Assembly (NCBI GenBank): GCA_022567295.1
Contig: JADFHE010000014.1
Location: 1 to 64,000, forward strand
DNA: 64,000 bases
Source of the DNA: Pseudomonadota bacterium
Lineage (GTDB): Bacteria; Pseudomonadota; Gammaproteobacteria; Steroidobacterales; Woeseiaceae
Direction of reading: 5' to 3'
Shown in pieces: positions 8,220 through 21,356 of this stretch. The notes beneath the pieces are model-generated. The model was not told the origin of the DNA and ran no database searches. It saw nothing but the letters and a program-made list of their open reading frames with translations. A program made the translations under genes and the position numbers. How positions within the stretch are numbered: position 1 is the first letter of the stretch; each line of letters opens with the position of its first letter.

Positions 8220-10346
8220 ATGTCGCCAAGCGATGCTGAAAAACAAAGTAATGACAGCGATCTGGACGATATCGTCTCCGCAGTACGCGATTATCTGGCC
8301 ACGCTGCCGACGAAAAACGGGCTGGATCTGGCGATCGACGAAGGTGAGCAGATCGCGGCGATCATCGAGCCGCTGGGACTGCCGCCCGGGATCGTCGCGG
8401 CGGTTCATGTATACCCGTTATTCCGGGAGAAAATTCTAAAAGATAAACACTTACAAAACAATCTATTAAAAGATATATCTAGATTTGTTCTAGGATTAGA
8501 GCAGCTAAATCAGTTTTCACTGCCGGGCAATTGGCAACCGGGCGAAGCGCTTGCGGTTCAACAGTCCGAGGCACTGCGCAAAATGCTGCTAGCCGTTGTC
8601 TCCGATGTTCGGCTCGTGCTGGTCCGAATAGCCGAGCAATTGTATCGCTTACGTGCAGCGAGAAAATCACCGCGAGCCGTGCAGCGGTCACTTGTGATCG
8701 AGACGCGCGAAATCTACGCTGCGCTGGCGAATCGCCTGGGTGTCTGGCAACTCAAGTGGGAGCTGGAAGACTACGCATTCCGCTACGATGATCCCGATTC
8801 CTACCTCGGCATCGCCAAAGCACTGAAGGAAAAGCGCGTCGAACGGGAGCACTTCATCGAAGCGGTCAAAGTCCGGTTGCTCAGTGAACTCGGTGCCAAT
8901 TCAATCAGCGCAGAGATTTCCGGCAGACCCAAACACATCTACAGTATCTGGCGCAAAATGCAGCACAAAGATCGCGGCCTTGATTCCCTGTATGACATTC
9001 AGGCCGTCCGTATTCTGGTCGCGGACGTAAACGAGTGTTACGCCGCGCTCGGAATCGTGCACAGCCTCTGGTCCTACATTCCCGGTGAATTCGACGACTA
9101 CATCGCAAATCCCAAGGAGAACGATTACCGCTCGCTGCACACCGCGGTTCTCGGGCCCGAGGGGAAAATCGTCGAAATTCAGATTCGCTCGCACGACATG
9201 CACAACCATGCCGAGTTGGGAGTTGCTGCTCATTGGCGCTATAAGGAAGGCCGTGGCACGCCCGCCGCCTTTGACCAGAAAATTCGTTTTCTGCGACAGC
9301 TGCTTGAGCCGGCGGACGACGGTGCGGACCTGTTGGAACAGATCCGCGATGATTTTTTCGACGACCGGGTATACGCGGTCAGCCCGAAGGGCGACGTTAT
9401 CGAACTCCCTGCAAGCGCGACACCATTGGATTTCGCGTATCACGTGCACACGCAAGTAGGGCATTGCTGCCGTGGTGCCAAGGTCAATGGTCGCATCGTC
9501 CCCCTCACCTACCATGTGCAAAACGGCGATCAGATAGAAATTATAACGGGCAGTCAGGCGCAACCCAGCCGCGATTGGTTAAGCCCGAAACTTGGATACC
9601 TCGCTGGTGCGCGAGCGCGTGCAAAAGTGCGCAACTGGTTCCGCCAGCAAGACCGCGAGCAGCACTTGCGGCAAGGCCGGGAAATTCTCGACCGTGAACT
9701 GGCGCGACTCAATGAAAAAGATGTTCCGACGGATGCCATCGCAAACAGGCTGAAACACAAAGACACCCATGCACTGTGCGTCGCTCTTGGTGCCGGTGAC
9801 TTGACTGCAGCATCGATTGCGACAGCGCTGCAACACCTTCGCGGTCCGGAACCGCCGGCGATCAAATCACGCCGCCAGGCCAGGCGCAAAAACAGGAAAC
9901 CGGATTCCATCGCCGTGAGCGGAGTCGGAGACCTCATGTGCAATTTCGCGCGATGCTGCCGGCCCGTGCCACCGGAACCGATCATCGGCTACATCACGAA
10001 AGGACGTGGCGTCAGCATACATCGTCAGGATTGCGGCAATTTCCTGGCCTTGAACCAGAGAAGCCCCGAACGTGTGCTGGAAACAAGCTGGGGGCAATCC
10101 GACAGCTCGTACCCGGTCGATCTAACGCTGCATGCTTTCGATCGCAGTGGGTTAATCAGGGATATCACGGCCGTACTGGCCGACGAAAACGCGAATGTGC
10201 TGGAACTCAAGAGTCGGACCGACAAGGAGTCGATGCAGGTGATCATGGAACTCAGCGTGGAGATCAAGGACCTGCCGACTTTGAGTACGGCGATCACGAG
10301 GCTGGAGCAGTTGCCCAACGTCGTGTCGGTCAGGCGCAAGGCCTGA
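8220..10346 (+). CDS. relA: RelA, (p)ppGpp synthetase I
   Basis: Ribosome-associated stringent-response synthetase that makes (p)ppGpp from GTP or GDP and ATP when uncharged tRNA enters the A site. The 708-residue reading starts MSPSDAEKQ; a longer in-frame extension overlaps yebC antisense and is unlikely. The N-terminal hydrolase-like domain lacks the HD motif, as in monofunctional RelA. The synthetase domain has GRPKHIYSIWRKMQ, and EFDDYIANPK with the EXDD signature of RelA rather than SpoT. A TGS domain follows (VYAVSPKGDVIELP), then the zinc-finger/CC region (CNFARCCRPVPPEPIIGY) and a C-terminal ACT domain. Codons 71-100 are strikingly AT-rich; see findings. Confidence 0.97.
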   Translation: MSPSDAEKQSNDSDLDDIVSAVRDYLATLPTKNGLDLAIDEGEQIAAIIEPLGLPPGIVAAVHVYPLFREKILKDKHLQNNLLKDISRFVLGLEQLNQFSLPGNWQPGEALAVQQSEALRKMLLAVVSDVRLVLVRIAEQLYRLRAARKSPRAVQRSLVIETREIYAALANRLGVWQLKWELEDYAFRYDDPDSYLGIAKALKEKRVEREHFIEAVKVRLLSELGANSISAEISGRPKHIYSIWRKMQHKDRGLDSLYDIQAVRILVADVNECYAALGIVHSLWSYIPGEFDDYIANPKENDYRSLHTAVLGPEGKIVEIQIRSHDMHNHAELGVAAHWRYKEGRGTPAAFDQKIRFLRQLLEPADDGADLLEQIRDDFFDDRVYAVSPKGDVIELPASATPLDFAYHVHTQVGHCCRGAKVNGRIVPLTYHVQNGDQIEIITGSQAQPSRDWLSPKLGYLAGARARAKVRNWFRQQDREQHLRQGREILDRELARLNEKDVPTDAIANRLKHKDTHALCVALGAGDLTAASIATALQHLRGPEPPAIKSRRQARRKNRKPDSIAVSGVGDLMCNFARCCRPVPPEPIIGYITKGRGVSIHRQDCGNFLALNQRSPERVLETSWGQSDSSYPVDLTLHAFDRSGLIRDITAVLADENANVLELKSRTDKESMQVIMELSVEIKDLPTLSTAITRLEQLPNVVSVRRKA

Positions 10347-10368
10347 TCGGTGTTCGACAACTCTGGAA

Positions 10369-11292
10369 TTACTCGGCTGGTTTGCGTTTGACGATATCCG
10401 TTGCAAGCGCCATCATTGAGGTCAGATCGGCAAGATTTGCCGGAATAACGAATGTGTTGCCAGCTTTCGCGAGCTTGCCGAACTCACCAATATATTGCTC
10501 GGCAATGCGTAACTGCATCGCTTCAGGTCCGCCCCGCTCAATCACTGCGCTCGCGACTTTCTTCAGACCCTCCGACGTTGCCGTCGCAACCGCGAGAATG
10601 GCCTGGGCTTCACCCTGAGCCTCGTTGATCTGCTGCATCTTCACAGCTTCTGACTCTTTGATCAGGCGTTGCTTGTCACCTTCGGCCTCGTTGATCTTGG
10701 CGTCACGTTCACCTTCGGATGTCAGGATGACGGCACGCTTTTCGCGCTCGGCACGCATTTGTTTTTCCATCGCGTTCAGCACATCGTGCGGCGGATTGAT
10801 GTTCTTGATTTCGTAACGCATAACTTTCACGCCCCAGGGTTCACTGGCCTTATCCAGCTCTGAAACGACATTCTGGTTAATCGTGCCGCGTTCTTCGAAG
10901 GTGCGATCAAGATCGATCTTGCCGATCTCGCTACGCAAGGTCGTTTGCGCGAGCTGGGAAATAGCAAACATGTAGTTTCCGATGCCGTAAGACGCGCGCG
11001 CTGGGTCCAATACCTGCATGTACAGAACGCCGTCAACACCCACCTGAACATTGTCATTTGTAATGCAGATTTGTTCGTCGATATCGATCGCCTGCTCTTT
11101 CAGCGTGTGTTTGTAGGCTATTCGCTCAAGAAACGGAATGAGGATGTGAAAGCCCGCATTGAGCGTCTTGCTGTACTTGCCCAGCCGCTCAATGACGAAT
11201 CCATTCTGCTGCGGCACAATAACGGCCGTCTTAAATAAAACAACAACTGCAACAAAAACGAAAAACAGCGCAACGACAGTACCTTTGTCCAT
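10369..11292 (-). CDS. SPFH/Band 7 (stomatin-like, QmcA-type) membrane protein
   Basis: Membrane scaffold of the stomatin/prohibitin/flotillin superfamily. An N-terminal membrane helix (about residues 7-28) is followed by the SPFH domain (VIVPQQNGFVIERLGKYSKT; RSEIGKIDLDRTFEERGTIN). A long Glu/Ala/Lys-rich helix carries EKQMRAEREKRA and EGERDAKINEAEGDKQ. At 307 residues it matches E. coli QmcA (305). It is encoded 24 bp downstream of an NfeD-family gene, the usual pairing for this class, so the two probably form one membrane complex affecting protein quality control or membrane domains. Confidence 0.92.
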   Translation of the reverse strand: MDKGTVVALFFVFVAVVVLFKTAVIVPQQNGFVIERLGKYSKTLNAGFHILIPFLERIAYKHTLKEQAIDIDEQICITNDNVQVGVDGVLYMQVLDPARASYGIGNYMFAISQLAQTTLRSEIGKIDLDRTFEERGTINQNVVSELDKASEPWGVKVMRYEIKNINPPHDVLNAMEKQMRAEREKRAVILTSEGERDAKINEAEGDKQRLIKESEAVKMQQINEAQGEAQAILAVATATSEGLKKVASAVIERGGPEAMQLRIAEQYIGEFGKLAKAGNTFVIPANLADLTSMMALATDIVKRKPAE

Positions 11293-11316
11293 AATAAGCT
11301 CCTATGTGAATTGAAA

Positions 11317-11748
11317 TTATTGTGCTTCGATGTGCAGCGTCAGACCATCGACCTTGACGACTTTCGCGCGCGATCCCGCGATAATCGGAGCGGTACCGGT
11401 ATTGCGAACTGTCCAGCCGGTGCCGCGGTACTCCGCACGGGTTTCGCTGCCCGGCGCCAGGTCTTCATCCATACCGACGGTGTCACCTGAGATCGTGTCA
11501 CCAAATCCCCTGGCACCGCCGCGGATTTTTTCATAGAGGCTTTTGCGAAACGTAAAAAACGAAATCAGTGCGAGTACGGCAAAAAGCGTCCATTGAGCCC
11601 ACTCGGGCATCGACACGCCAAATAAACCGGCGAGGCCCACAAGTGCCGCCGAGAGTCCCAGAAATACCAGGTAAAACTGCACATCGATCGCGAACAGTTC
11701 TAAACCCAGTAAGACTGCGCCAAGTACCAGCCAACTCCACCAGGTCAT
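11317..11748 (-). CDS. NfeD family membrane protein (YbbK-like partner)
   Basis: The 143-residue protein has three or four N-terminal membrane helices within about residues 1-70. A soluble beta-barrel OB-like domain follows (about 85-143, GSETRAEYRGTGWTVRN ... VVKVDGLTLHIEAQ). This is the short NfeD form without a ClpP-like protease domain. It sits directly upstream of the SPFH gene on the same strand, and NfeD proteins are known partners of SPFH proteins. Confidence 0.88.
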   Translation of the reverse strand: MTWWSWLVLGAVLLGLELFAIDVQFYLVFLGLSAALVGLAGLFGVSMPEWAQWTLFAVLALISFFTFRKSLYEKIRGGARGFGDTISGDTVGMDEDLAPGSETRAEYRGTGWTVRNTGTAPIIAGSRAKVVKVDGLTLHIEAQ

Positions 11749-11883
11749 AACCGTACTCCTCTGATTTCAAGCCCATACTATATCGCGGTTTCGTCTTTAG
11801 CGGCAGATTGAAAGCGAGTCACATAGCCACATTATGGGGTACCATCCTGTGCGCCGCCAGAAAACGAAAAACAGGGGATCGGC

Positions 11884-13430
11884 ATGCAGGCAGTTTTCAA
11901 TTGGATCGCACGAGTCTTTTGGCAAGATCCAGCTCTTTGTTTTCAAGGGGCCAACGAATTTACCGCCTACGTCGGTTGTGTCAACGGGATTATTTGGAGC
12001 GAGGCACTCATCTATCTATGCCTCGGTACCGGATTGTTCTTCTCAATCCTGACGAAATTCGTACAAGTTCGAATGTTCAAGGAAATGATTCGCTTGTTGT
12101 TCTCGGGCAAGGAGTCGGAGCGTGGCATTTCCTCGTTTCAGGCATTGGCTGTCTCGCTTTCGGGCCGTGTTGGTACCGGTAATATTGCTGGAGTTGCTGC
12201 CGCCATCGGCTTTGGCGGTCCCGGCGCAGTCTTCTGGATGTGGGTCGTCGCATTTCTCGGTGCTGCAACGGCTTATATCGAATCGGCGTTGGGACAGATC
12301 TACAAGGAAGAAGACGAAGGCCAGCTTCGCGGTGGTCCTGCGTACTACATCGAAAAAGCCATGGGCCAGAAATGGTACGCATGGATATTTGCGATTACTA
12401 CGATTATCGCGACCGGCTTGCTGTTGCCAGGTGTGCAGTCAAATAGCATTGGTAACGCCGCAGAACTCGCCTTCGGCGGCGAAACGATGATCAATTTCAT
12501 GGGCGACAGTGTTTCTGCCACCAAGATGACGGCGGCGGTTGTCATCGTGGGCATTCTTGGTTTCATCATCTTTGGTGGTGTAAAGCGTATCGCACACGTC
12601 ACACAGATTGTCGTGCCGGTCATGGCCTTGGGTTACGTTCTAATGGCCATCGGCATTATCGGTTTTCATATCTCTGAGCTTCCGGAAATCCTTTCTTTGA
12701 TATTCACAGACGCGTTCACACCGATGGCAGGCGTTGGCGCAGCGATCGGGTGGGGAGTGAAACGCGGTGTCTACTCGAATGAAGCGGGCCAGGGAACCGG
12801 ACCTCACGCGGCAGCGGCCGCTGAAGTGGATCATCCCGCACAACAGGGACTGGTGCAGGCATTTTCAGTATATGTCGACACTTTGTTTGTCTGTTCTGCC
12901 ACCGCGTTCATGATTTTGATCACCAACCAATATTACGTAGCCGGTATCGATTCGTCAGTGAGTGGTGGCCTGCTGGGCAGTGACGTGATTATCAGTAGCC
13001 CGGCATTCACCCAGCTTGCGTTAGAAAGCGTGATGGGCGGATTCGGCAAGGTTTTCGTTGCGATTGCGCTGTTTTTCTTCGCGTTTACGACATTGCTGGC
13101 GTACTACTACATTGCGGAAACCAATGTCGCGTGGGTGCGGAGAACATTCAGATTTCCGGGAGAACTGACCGTTTTGAAAATTGCACTCATGGCCTCAGTG
13201 TTCTACGGCACGATACGATCTGCGGATATTGCCTGGGCGATGGGCGACATCGGCGTGGGGCTGATGGCCTGGCTCAATATCATCGGCATTTTGATTCTGT
13301 TCATCATGGGTCGTCCGGCATTAAAGGCCCTGCAAGACTATGAGCGGCAGAGAAAGGCCGGCGTCGAGAGATACACGTTCAACCCTGAAGAACTAGGCAT
13401 CAAGAACGCGGACTTCTGGACCAAGCAACT

Positions 13431-13434
<4 letters not shown>
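11884..13434 (+). CDS. AGCS family alanine/glycine:sodium symporter
   Basis: Inner-membrane sodium-coupled uptake protein for alanine or glycine. The 516-residue product has about eleven membrane segments. Family signatures are ALAVSLSGRVGTGNIAGVA, GGPGAVFWMWVVAFLGAATAY, RGGPAYYIEKAMG and GVYSNEAGQGTGPHAAAAAE. The ATG has an upstream AGGGGATC. The stop codon lies inside the first arm of a REPIN-like repeat that closes the transcript. The exact substrate cannot be told from sequence. Confidence 0.93.
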
Positions 13435-16211
<2,777 letters not shown>

Positions 16212-16215
<4 letters not shown>

Positions 16216-19091
16216 TGGGTCTTCCGTTTCGTTTTCTCTGGCGTGGTCACTCGGCTCGCCTCAGACTTTATACCGAGTGCGGCTTCCACCAGGGCCTGCT
16301 GCTGTTGCAGATGAATTTTGAAAATACCAGAAGCAGGCGCCGCCGCACTGGCCCGCCCTGCATAGTAAAGCTGCTGATGATCCTTCAGGGGATCCTGCAG
16401 GCGATGCTTTATTTGATACCAGGCGCCCTGATTGAGGGGTTCTTCCTGGCACCAGACCACTTCTTCGACGTGCGCATACCGCTTCACTAGGTCAGCGTAT
16501 TCGTTGATGGGGAAAGGATAAATTTGTTCGACGCGTATTAACGCAACGTCGTTAATGTCATGCACTTCGCGTGCCTCAAGCAAATCGAAATAAACCTTAC
16601 CGCTGCAAAATACGAGGCGACGAGTTTTCTTTGTGTCGATCGCCTCGTTCTCGGGGATAATCAATTCGAATTGACCGTTTGAGAGCTCATCGATTGACGA
16701 TACCGACTGCTTGTGGCGTAGCAAGCTTTTCGGGGTCATCACGATGAGCGGTTTGCGGTAATTGCGTACCTGCTGGCGACGGATCATGTGGAACATTTGC
16801 GCCGGCGTAGATGGAACGCAGACCTGTATATTGTGCTCGGCGCAAAGCTGCAGGAAACGCTCGAGACGCGCGGACGAGTGCTCTGGTCCCTGTCCTTCAT
16901 ATCCATGCGGCAAGAACATCGTTAGCCCACAGAGGCGACCCCATTTCGCCTCGCCGGAGCTGATGAATTGATCGATAACGACCTGTGCCCCGTTGGCGAA
17001 GTCGCCAAACTGGCCCTCCCAAATTACTAACGTATTCGGTTCGGTACTTGCGTAGCCATACTCGAAACCAAGCACCGCTTCTTCCGACAGCAGTGAGTCG
17101 ATGACGCGGAAGGCGTCGGGCCGGTCAACAACGTGCGCCAATGGTGTGTACTCACGATTATTCAACTGGTTGTGCACTACCGCGTGGCGGTGAAAAAACG
17201 TCCCGCGACCAGTATCCTGACCCACCAGCCGAACATCGTGGCCATCTCGCAGCAAAGAAGCGTATGCCATCGTCTCTGCAAAACCCCAATCCATGGGTAC
17301 AGCACCGGCGACCATTTTCACACGCTCGTCCATTATGCGTTGTACCCGACCGTGCGGTTTCATGTCCGGCGGCAGTGTCGTCACCAGCGTACCAAGATCG
17401 GCAACCGTCTTTGGACTGATCGCCGTATCATGTGGATCGTCCCATTGCGTGTGCAGGAACGGCGTCCAGTCAACCGTGAACGCGTTGCCGATCATTCCGA
17501 GAGACGCTTGTTGCACCGGCGCGCCACGATCCAGGCGATCCCGGTACTCATCCTGAAGCTTCGACGCACCGGCCGCCGTTGCCAGCTGCAGTTCGACAAG
17601 CCGGTCCACATACAATTCCCGCGTCGTCTTGCGGCTCTTGATCCGGCCATACATGATCGGCTGCGTCGCGGCGGGCTCATCGGCCTCGTTGTGGCCATGG
17701 CGCCGATAACAAACAAGATCGATCACGACGTCTTTATTGAATTTTTGCCGATACTTCAGGGCAAGGCGCGTCACGAAAATTACTGCTTCCGGATCATCGC
17801 CATTCACATGGAAGATGGGCGCCTCGATCATCTTGGCGACATCGCTGCAATAGTCAGTCGAACGAGCGTCCGACGGGCGGCTGGTTGTGAAGCCTATCTG
17901 ATTATTCACGACAACGTGAATAGTACCGCCAGTACGAAAACCGTTCGTCTGCGACATCTGAAAAGTTTCTGTAACAACGCCCTGAGCAGAGAACGCGGCG
18001 TCGCCGTGGATTAGAACCGGCAAGACTTCTTGCCGCTCTTTGTCGCCGCGGCGTTGCTGGCGAGCTCGCACCGATCCTTCAACAACGGGATCAACAATTT
18101 CCAGATGCGACGGATTGAATGCGAGCACAATGTGCACGTTGCCACCCGGCGTCTTCATGTCCGCCGAGAATCCTTTGTGGTACTTCACATCCCCTGAGCC
18201 TTTGAGCTCATCGGCGTCGTACTTGCCCTCGAACTCCTCGAACAATTCCTCCGGGGACTTGCCAAGAATGTTAACGAGAACGTTGATGCGGCCGCGGTGC
18301 GCCATGCCGAATACTATTTCCTCGATACCCGATGCTCCGCCCTGCTGAATAATGTCATCGAGCAGCGGGATAAGGCTCTCGCCACCTTCCAGCGAGAAAC
18401 GCTTCTGTCCGACATAACGTGTGTGCAGGTAACGCTCGATGCCTTCTGCGCCCGTTAGCTTCTCCAGTATGTAGAGCCGCTCTTCGTCGCTGAGCGTGTC
18501 AGCCGCCGCCCCTCGTTCGAATCGCTGTCGTAACCAGAGGCGTTCGCGGGCACGGGAGATATGAGCAAATTCGGCGCCTATCTTCCCGCAGTAAATCTTT
18601 TGCAACAAAGCAAGAATGTCACGCAACTTCATGCGCTCTTTGACGGTACCTGCCAGGACTCCTGTGTAAAATTCCAGGTCCATGTCAGACTCGGCCAATC
18701 CGAGGTAATCTAGTTTCAAAACGCCGGGCGTCGGACGTTCCATCAAACCCAATGGATCGATATCGGCGATCTGGTGTCCGCGAAGACTGTATACCTGGAT
18801 CAGTCGCGACACCGCCGCTTGTTTTTCACCTGACGTTGTAGTTTTCGCCGCGGAGCGCGTGACGACCAGACCCGCTTTTCGACCTGCGCGAGATTCCCGG
18901 CGCAACTGATCGCGGATTGATGAGTGCGCAATTTCGGTCGCTGAATCTCCCATAGATTCAAAATATTCGCGCCACCCCTCAGGTATCGACTGTGGCTGTT
19001 CGAGATACTGCTCGTACAGCGACTCAACGGCACTCGCGTTAGCACCGAACAGTGGCGTTGATGCCAATTGTTCTTTGAGGGAATGACTCAT
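16212..19091 (-). CDS. sucA: 2-oxoglutarate dehydrogenase E1 component
   Basis: Thiamine-diphosphate enzyme that decarboxylates 2-oxoglutarate and succinylates the E2 lipoyl group. The 959 residues (E. coli 933) include [40 protein letters not shown], and the ThDP/Mg region [10 protein letters not shown] with [13 protein letters not shown]. The C-terminal regulatory part contains [20 protein letters not shown]. It is first in sucA-sucB-lpd. Genes for succinate dehydrogenase and succinyl-CoA synthetase are not in the window. Confidence 0.98.
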
Positions 19092-19213
19092 CTTTTCAAG
19101 GGTTTATGCGGACCGGTAAACCTAAGTCCGAAGACTCCTGCCGGGGCTCAAAAAGGGGGCGCTAGTTTATCCCAAGCGCACTGCAGAAGGAATCTGTTGT
19201 GCGCCGTTTCGAG

Positions 19214-19675
19214 TCACAACTTGCTGAAGAGACTGACCAATTCGTAGCAAACGAGGCAGGCATAGCATGAAAAGAATACCGTCAGCAGCATGCCGGTTCG
19301 AAAGCGGTTCAAGAAACGAGACTTCGCCAGGAATACGAGTACAAATATTCCGAATCCCGTCATAGCCAGTTTGGTGCTCGTAAACAACACGGTACTTTGC
19401 GCAATGACTGCCTCCATGATCGGATTGGCCTCGATCATGCCAAGTTCCAGCAGCTGTAACGTCAGAAAGGCATCGGCACATGACAACAACATGATTCCGG
19501 TTGCGAGGAAAAACAACCACGGATGATGCCAGTCGAGAAACACCACGTCCTCATCGGCTGTCCGACGATGCTCACGACGGCGTGAACGTGCGAAACCGAA
19601 TATGACCGTTCGCCAAGAGAAATCGCGGCGTTCAGAGCTTGCACGTTTATCAGTTTCTGACCTGCCTGCTTCCAT
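19214..19675 (-). CDS. DUF5658-type small integral membrane protein
   Basis: Unknown function. The 153-residue reading starts MEAGRSETDKR, with AAGGAA about ten bases upstream. Longer in-frame starts (ATG at 19708 or 19849) have poorer ribosome sites. A charged, Arg-rich cytoplasmic N-terminus of about 60 residues precedes three membrane helices. The segment LLSCADAFLTLQLLELGMIEANPIME, with N-P-I-M, resembles the DUF5658 family. It is a single gene with its own upstream spacer. Confidence 0.62.
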   Translation of the reverse strand: MEAGRSETDKRASSERRDFSWRTVIFGFARSRRREHRRTADEDVVFLDWHHPWLFFLATGIMLLSCADAFLTLQLLELGMIEANPIMEAVIAQSTVLFTSTKLAMTGFGIFVLVFLAKSRFLNRFRTGMLLTVFFSCYACLVCYELVSLFSKL

Positions 19676-20061
19676 GGGCTTTTGTTTCCTTCTACTGTCT
19701 ATAGTCATTTCCACCGGCGTTTTGCAATACCGGAGAATACTCGAATGCCTTTCGTTCACGGGCCTGCCGACCAAAAAACCGAATAACGCTGGACGAATCA
19801 TATTGGGATCACCCACGTTGAAACTGTGACAGGCCCTGCAAATTTGCACTTGCCGAGCACCACTGACACCGCAATGACCGCCACCCGCTCGAAAGTTTTC
19901 CGTTACGCAAACCCTCTAGAGCGTGTCCCTGTATGAAATATAAAGCAATTTCTGGGCCAGTGCCCCATCGTTTTGATTTGATGCTCAATTTTGCTTTAGT
20001 GCGCTTTCGGTCCCGGATGTTTTGTATAATTTGCCGACACGGGTTGATCGGATACGGTGCG
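19676..20061. promoter_or_regulatory. 386-bp spacer with a candidate alkB promoter
   Basis: No gene is supported here; the readable frames lack ribosome sites and family features. A perfect TATAAT occurs at 20025-20030, about 32 bp before the alkB ATG, in a locally AT-rich stretch. No good -35 box lies 16-18 bp upstream (CGCTTT at best), so an activator may be needed. That would suit an inducible hydrocarbon gene, but this is inference. Confidence 0.4.
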
Positions 20062-21279
20062 ATGAAGGGCTACACGGGTATTTTGGCCAATGGGCAAGCC
20101 ATACATTATGTTGACAAGAAACGCTGGCTCTGGATCCTGTCTGTCATTTATCCGCTGCAACCATTTATCGCAATTTGGCTGCATTCCCGCAGCGGTGCCG
20201 AGGCATGGTTCATCTTACCCTTTCTATCCAATTATCTGATCGCACCTGTCATTGACTGGTTAATCGGTGAGGACAGTAATAACCCTCCCGAAGAAGTGGT
20301 GATGCAGCTCGATCAGGATCATTACTATCGCCGACTAACCTACATCGTTATGCCACTGCACTTCATCAGTTTGATTGGCGCAACCTGGTATGCCACCGCG
20401 CAACCCCTGAGCTGGTGGGCGTTTCTGCTGCTGGCAGCATTTACCGGCATTATTGCAGGACTGGCGATCAACACGGGCCACGAACTCGGGCACAAGAATT
20501 CCAGACTCGAAAAACTGCTCGCGAAGATAGTGCTTGCGGTTCCCGCTTACGGCCATTTCACAATCGAGCACAATCGCGGACATCATAAGCACGTTGCAAC
20601 CCATCGGGATCCGGCAAGTGCGCGCATGGGGGAAAGCATCTACCGATTTGCACTGCGGGAAATTCCGGGCGCTTTCAAGGGTGGCTGGGCAATCGAAAAA
20701 GAGCGGCTAACCAGTCGCGGCAAGTCGATCTGGCACCCGAATAATCAAATACTGCAATCCTATGCGCTAACCGCGGCGCTGAGTTTGACTATGTTGCTCG
20801 TATTTGGCTGGAAGGTCATTCCGTTCCTGATTATTCACAACCTGTTCGCCTACTGGCAGCTCACGAGCGCAAATTACATCGAACATTACGGCCTGCTCCG
20901 CAACATGGGCAACGATGGCAAGCCGGAGCGCTGTGAGCCCCATCATTCGTGGAACAGCAATCATATTTTCAGCAACCTGGTGTTGTTTCACCTCGAACGG
21001 CATTCGGATCACCATACTCACCCGCTGCGGCGCTACCAGTCGCTGCGGCATTTCGATGCTTTGCCGCGGCTGCCGAATGGCTATTTCGGCATGTACGTGC
21101 TCGCCTATTTGCCGTGGCTCTGGTTTAGAGTGATGGACAAACGCCTCATGGCGCTTCCCCACGTTGCTGGCGATCTGGATAATGTGAACATTGATCCCGC
21201 TGCTCACCCCTCCCTATTTCTGAAGTGGGGCCGCAACCAGATGACTGAGCCTACCTATACCGACCTTCCGGGATTATAG
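20062..21279 (+). CDS. alkB: Alkane 1-monooxygenase (AlkB), membrane diiron hydroxylase
   Basis: Hydroxylates the terminal carbon of medium-chain alkanes using O2 and rubredoxin-delivered electrons. The 405-residue reading from MKGYTGILANG fits the family (about 400); an upstream extension is not supported. All diagnostic histidine boxes are present: NTGHELGHK, EHNRGHHKHVATHRDPASAR and LERHSDHHTHPLRRY, plus the AlkB-specific NYIEHYGLLR. About six membrane helices fit the inner-membrane topology. No rubredoxin, rubredoxin reductase or AlkS-type regulator is adjacent, so electron donors must be encoded elsewhere. Confidence 0.93.
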   Translation: MKGYTGILANGQAIHYVDKKRWLWILSVIYPLQPFIAIWLHSRSGAEAWFILPFLSNYLIAPVIDWLIGEDSNNPPEEVVMQLDQDHYYRRLTYIVMPLHFISLIGATWYATAQPLSWWAFLLLAAFTGIIAGLAINTGHELGHKNSRLEKLLAKIVLAVPAYGHFTIEHNRGHHKHVATHRDPASARMGESIYRFALREIPGAFKGGWAIEKERLTSRGKSIWHPNNQILQSYALTAALSLTMLLVFGWKVIPFLIIHNLFAYWQLTSANYIEHYGLLRNMGNDGKPERCEPHHSWNSNHIFSNLVLFHLERHSDHHTHPLRRYQSLRHFDALPRLPNGYFGMYVLAYLPWLWFRVMDKRLMALPHVAGDLDNVNIDPAAHPSLFLKWGRNQMTEPTYTDLPGL

Positions 21280-21356
21280 AACCGCAGTCCAAATCCAGTG
21301 CAATTGCCAAGATTTGGATGAGCCATCGCTGAACTTGTAATCGTACCCTTGCGCGA

